Positions 60,951 to 64,000 of a stretch of DNA of 64,000 nucleotides are shown here, piece after piece. The notes beneath the pieces are model-generated. The model was not told where the DNA came from. It saw nothing but the letters and a program-made list of their open reading frames with translations, and ran no database searches. Source of the stretch: Actinomycetes bacterium (GTDB lineage Bacteria; Actinomycetota; Acidimicrobiia; Acidimicrobiales; Palsa-688). Each line of letters begins with the position of its first letter. Positions within the stretch are counted from its first letter, which is position 1. A program made the translations under genes and the position numbers. The DNA lies in assembly GCA_021838445.1 (NCBI GenBank), contig JAKCDU010000011.1, positions 1-64,000 of the forward strand, read 5' to 3'.

Positions 60951-62487
60951 CGCTCACCTCCTTGGCCAGTTCCCGGTAGGCGATGGCGCCTCTCGAGGAA
61001 GAGTCGAACGTGGTGACCGGCTGACCGAACGACGGGGCTTCCGAGAGGCGGACGGTCCGAGGTACGACGTTGCGGCAGACCCGGGTCCCGAAGTGCTCCC
61101 GGACCTCCTCGGCCACCTGCTCGGCCAGCTTGGTACGGGCGTCGTACATGGTCAGGACGATGGTGCTCACCTCCAATTTGTTGTTGAGATTGGACTTCAC
61201 CAGGTTGACGTTGCGCAGCAGCTGGCTCAGGCCTTCCAGGGCGTAGTACTCGCACTGGATGGGCACCAGTACCTCCCCTGCGGCGGCCAGGGCGTTGACC
61301 GTCAGAAGACCGAGGGAGGGCGGGCAGTCGATCAATAGGAAGTCGAAGTCGGCCTCCACGGTCTCGAGCGCCCGGCGCAGCCGCAGCTCGCGGCTGAACA
61401 CCGGCACCAACTCGATCTCGGCGCCGGCCAGGTCGATGGTGGCCGGGACCACGAAGAGGTTCCGCAGCGTGGTGGGCTCGATGACGTCCTCGATGGGCAC
61501 GTCGTGGAGGATCACGTCGTAGACCGAGGCATCGAGATTGCGGCCGTTGATCCCGAGACCGGTGGTGGCGTTGCCCTGGGGGTCGAGATCGATGACCAGC
61601 ACCCGGTAGCCCAGCTCGGCCAGGGAGGCGCCCAGGTTCACGGTGGTCGTGGTCTTACCCACGCCACCCTTCTGGTTGGCCACGGCCAGGCAGCGGGGCA
61701 GCGGATGGTCGACGGCACCCGGGTGGCGCGGGCGGCCCTGTTCATCGAGACCGAAGCCGGAGCCGGAGCCGGCGTGCTCGGAGGCTCCGGCTTCGACAAC
61801 ACCGGATGGGGAAGTCGAGGCCGCAGTACCCGGACTCCGAAGGGTGGCTTCCAGGATGTCGTCGAGATCGGGCGGCACGGAGACTCGGGATACACCGGGT
61901 CCGGTGTCGAGGACGGCTGCTCGGGGAGCGGCCGGGTGGCTGGTGGAGGCTCTGGGATCTGCGGGGTCGGGGATCGCCGAGCCGGGGGTCGAGTCGGAAG
62001 CGCTCGCCGAGAGCGTCAACTCCATCGCAGCCATGGAATCGGCGTGTCGGGCGCCCGAGCCCGGATCAGGGCCCCGATGGGGGTCGAACTCCGATTCTCC
62101 CGGGGAGCTCATGAGCACTTCGCCGTAGGCGGGGTGATCAGATCCGACGTGACCAGAGTCCGGGCTGGTGAGCAGGGATTCATCGCCACCTCCAGTGAGG
62201 TTGATTGGTTCCGCCTGACCGTCGTCGGCTGATCCGCCTGGACCGAGCCGGAGGTCCACCGGCTCAGGCCCCCTTGTCGTCGCCGCATCGGAGGCATCGG
62301 CCTGGTCCGCTGCTTCATGAGTATCACGCGGCAGCTGGTAGGGAGATGCCGTGGGCACCGACGGGCCCGCATCCGTACGGTTGGCCGTGGGAGCGGAACC
62401 GGTCGACCCCTCTCCCCGACTCCCGCCAGCCCGCAAGCGATCGAAGATCGACCGGGCTCGATCTGGCTGAGCAGGGAGTTCGGTCAC
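60925..62487 (-). CDS. parA: Chromosome partitioning ATPase ParA with long N-terminal extension
   Basis: The C-terminal about 250 residues form a complete ParA/Soj ATPase: deviant Walker A NQKGGVGKTTTTVNLGASLA, VLVIDLDPQGNATTGLG, FLLIDCPPSLGLLTVNAL and VLTMYDARTKLAEQV. It acts with ParB-parS in origin segregation. The open frame adds about 265 N-terminal residues, Ser/Asp/Pro/Gly/Thr-rich and probably disordered, starting MTELPAQPDRARSIFDRL. No start codon lies close to the ATPase domain, so the extension seems real. A perfect parS site lies 49 bp upstream. Confidence 0.93.
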   Translation of the reverse strand: MTELPAQPDRARSIFDRLRAGGSRGEGSTGSAPTANRTDAGPSVPTASPYQLPRDTHEAADQADASDAATTRGPEPVDLRLGPGGSADDGQAEPINLTGGGDESLLTSPDSGHVGSDHPAYGEVLMSSPGESEFDPHRGPDPGSGARHADSMAAMELTLSASASDSTPGSAIPDPADPRASTSHPAAPRAAVLDTGPGVSRVSVPPDLDDILEATLRSPGTAASTSPSGVVEAGASEHAGSGSGFGLDEQGRPRHPGAVDHPLPRCLAVANQKGGVGKTTTTVNLGASLAELGYRVLVIDLDPQGNATTGLGINGRNLDASVYDVILHDVPIEDVIEPTTLRNLFVVPATIDLAGAEIELVPVFSRELRLRRALETVEADFDFLLIDCPPSLGLLTVNALAAAGEVLVPIQCEYYALEGLSQLLRNVNLVKSNLNNKLEVSTIVLTMYDARTKLAEQVAEEVREHFGTRVCRNVVPRTVRLSEAPSFGQPVTTFDSSSRGAIAYRELAKEVSGGAPQRVR

Positions 62488-62535
62488 TCCCCTATCCTCA
62501 CCGGTGCAGGGGTCTTATGCAAGCACTGCACCTGA

Positions 62536-62551
62536 TGTTTCACGTGAAACA
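62536..62551. promoter_or_regulatory. parS centromere-like site
   Basis: TGTTTCACGTGAAACA is a perfect 16-bp match to the bacterial parS consensus, located just upstream of parA. ParB should nucleate here. It confirms the origin-proximal nature of the region. Confidence 0.95.
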
Positions 62552-62592
62552 GCGGGAGGGTGAGTGGTCCCGTCGCCAACATCGCGGTCCTG

Positions 62593-63189
62593 TCAGGAAG
62601 CGGGGGCAGTGGCCCGGAGGGATACATTGGTGCCCGCCGTCGCTGTGTGGAGGGAGCCCTGCGTCCCGTCGCGATATTGCACTTTGAATCCGGTGATTTT
62701 GACGACGCCCGAGTTGAGCGGAACGACGCCCATGGCGACCGACCCTCCGTCGCTGGGGTTGACCAGCACGGGGTGGAAGACGCCCGGGTGGGCGCACAGG
62801 GTCAGCCTGTCCGACATGCCCTCGCTACTCTGCGGCGCACACACCAAGATGAAAGTCACTGCGGGCGCCGAGTCCCGAGCCAGGATCGGGCTTATGGCGG
62901 TCACAGTGATAGGCCGCAAGGAGGAGATGGCCGGCGACACATAGGTGACCTGGCCCACTACGGCTTGCCCGGTCAACCCGAAACCCACTCTCCGGAACGT
63001 CGATCCTGGGCTACTCGGCCACAACCACCAGACCACGGCACCGACCAGGATGGCGAGGACGACGAGGAGGGCCACTAGCTGCCGACCGCGGGGGAGTCGC
63101 CACCGTCGGCCCGGACGGCTGGGCCCGGCGTCACCACCTGTGTCGTCGGATGGTGCTCCTTCCGGCCCGGCAGCTTCCTGTACGTTCAC
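62593..63189 (-). CDS. Membrane-anchored protein of unknown function
   Basis: This 198-residue protein has a charged, disordered N-terminus, one membrane helix (LVALLVVLAILVGAVVWWLW, about residues 38-57) and an extracytoplasmic beta-rich domain with two cysteines (LVCAPQ and LCAHPG), possibly disulfide-bonded. GTG 63189 has TAGGAG upstream. I recognise no family. In related genomes rsmG, jag and yidC would be expected beside parA; this gene takes that place. Confidence 0.7.
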   Translation of the reverse strand: MNVQEAAGPEGAPSDDTGGDAGPSRPGRRWRLPRGRQLVALLVVLAILVGAVVWWLWPSSPGSTFRRVGFGLTGQAVVGQVTYVSPAISSLRPITVTAISPILARDSAPAVTFILVCAPQSSEGMSDRLTLCAHPGVFHPVLVNPSDGGSVAMGVVPLNSGVVKITGFKVQYRDGTQGSLHTATAGTNVSLRATAPAS

Positions 63190-63510
63190 CGCTCCTACCG
63201 TAGCCAGCCGAAACCAACCGCACCCGCCCCGCCTCGCCCCCGCCCGGCCTTCGACGTGACCGGCCAGCGTTTGACATCCGCCTCTGGTCCATAGTCGCCA
63301 GGGGTGAGCTCACCCCGGTCGGAGGCGTCCTAGGGCCTGTGCACTTAGCGTCTCAGTGACACCCGATCGCGTCGGCTGTCAGCGACCTGGAGGGCGGAAG
63401 TAGGCCTGCCCCCGCCGAATCGCGCCGCGGTGGCGTCCGGTCCGCGGTGCAAGTGGCTGGCGGGGGTAGCTTCCCCTCGAAGTCTGCATGCAGAGAAGGA
63501 ACCCACGCCA
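63190..63510. other. Intergenic region with palindrome and IS left end
   Basis: About 320 bp without a gene. It holds the promoter region of the membrane-anchored gene, a perfect 16-bp palindrome GGGGTGAGCTCACCCC (63301-63316), and from about 63333 the presumed left end and leader of the IS256-family element. Confidence 0.55.
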
Positions 63511-64000
63511 GTGTCCAGTCGAGCACGACCGATTGAGTGCATCCGCGCGGCGACAGACGGCCTGATCGGCCCCTGGGACGGGGCTGGGCGAGGTGCTGGA
63601 GGAGGTGGCCCGGCTCGGGGTGCGCCTGTTGATGCAGACCGCGATCGAGGCGGAGGTCACCGAGCTTCTAGGCCGTGAGCGCCACAGCCTCGGCGAGAGA
63701 ATCCGGGCTGGGAGTCGTAACGGGCACTGCCCGACCACGGTCAAGTCCACCGCCGGGACGGTCAGGATCGACCGGCCCAAGCTGCGCGATCCCGACGGGG
63801 CGTTCGCTTCCCGGCTCTTGGGTGTCGGCGTGTGCCGCACCAGCGCGCTGGAGGCGCTGGTGATCGCGGGCTTCGTCCGGAGCCTCTCGGTCCGTGATGT
63901 TGAGGCCAGCCTGGTCGACGCCCTGGGGGCGGAGGTGGCCCTGCCGAAGTCGACCGTGTCCGGCGTGTGCGAGGCGATCACCGACGAGTTCGACACCTGC
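63333..64000 (+). mobile_element. IS256-family insertion sequence, left part, truncated by window end
   Basis: A transposase gene of the IS256/mutator type begins at 63511. The element's left end is placed near GGGCCTGTGCACTTAGCG (about 63333), which looks like a terminal repeat followed by a noncoding leader. The right end, the matching inverted repeat and target duplication lie beyond the window, so the boundary is provisional. Confidence 0.6.
63511..64000 (+). pseudogene. IS256-family transposase, N-terminal part, apparently frameshifted
   Basis: The main frame (from about 63575 to the window end) reads EVLEEVARLGVRLLMQTAIEAEVTELLGRER, then RNGHCPTTVKSTAGTVRIDRPKLRD and LSVRDVEASLVDALG, typical of IS256/mutator transposases. 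The likely start GTG 63511 (with AAGGA upstream) opens a different frame reading SRARPIECIRAATDGLIGP, which fits the family N-terminus. The two join by a +1 shift near 63566-63577, because the main frame has a TGA at 63563-63565. This is either a disrupted gene, a programmed shift or a sequence error. Confidence 0.7.

Noticed and set aside
61504-62232. 242-codon plus-strand frame opposite the parA extension
   Set aside because: No domain and no ribosome binding site. The minus-strand frame is continuous with the ParA ATPase domain, so it is preferred, though the extension is low in complexity.

Overview
The window is high-GC DNA from an actinomycete (Actinomycetota), probably a flagellated lineage of the Acidimicrobiia type. 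Support for this: dnaN-recF-dciA-gyrB-gyrA-DUF3566 in the actinobacterial order; a PadR regulator with inositol-1-phosphate synthase beside a DUF5318 gene and ponA, as in mycobacteria; a pcnA / DUF6049 / Ser-Thr kinase / trxB / trxA / parB / parA block like the mycobacterial origin-proximal block; actinobacterial-type DnaA boxes (TTGTCCACA); and many GTG/TTG starts and ATGA/GTGA overlaps. The class is inferred from gene content. No rRNA gene is present.

Layout. (1) 0-4.6 kb, minus strand: late flagellar genes (fliT-like, fliS, an oversized fliD, fliC). (2) 4.8-13.5 kb: an accessory island between flagellin and flhA, holding a three-domain glycosyltransferase and a translationally coupled operon (methyltransferase, GT2, FdtB-like aminotransferase, GNAT/FemAB-like acyltransferase, FdtA-like ketoisomerase, sulfotransferase). 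It looks like a flagellin glycosylation and sulfation island. (3) 13.8-23.9 kb, plus strand: flhA, an FlhF-like protein with a degenerate G domain, a small membrane protein, flbD, motA, motB, fliL, flgN, flgK, flgL, fliW. (4) 24.0-35.0 kb, minus strand: a duplicated-domain csrA at the end of a gyrB-gyrA-DUF3566 series, then dciA, recF, dnaN, dnaA. DnaA-box clusters lie on both sides of dnaA. (5) 35.3-47.6 kb: dnaB with an intein, an MT-A70 methyltransferase, rpsF-ssb-rpsR-rplI, DUF192, panB, a class A PBP, DUF5318, padR-ino1. (6) 47.7-62.6 kb: methyltransferase, DUF2510, pcnA, pilT, GNAT, DUF6049, degV, a Ser/Thr kinase, trxB, trxA, parB, parA and a perfect parS site. (7) 62.6-64.0 kb: a membrane-anchored orphan and the left part of an IS256-family element cut by the window edge.

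How it fits together. The replication genes point away from the dnaA region, so the chromosome origin lies here. The flagellar genes flank the island, and three regions (upstream of fliS, flhA and flbD) carry similar sigma-28-like promoter sequences (TCAAG ... GCCGA). FliW and CsrA are encoded convergently, and the fliC leader has two AAGGAG motifs, one of them its ribosome binding site. This suggests a CsrA-FliW-flagellin homeostasis loop run by an unusual single-chain tandem CsrA. That protein and the predicted glycosylation/sulfation island are the most interesting items in the window.
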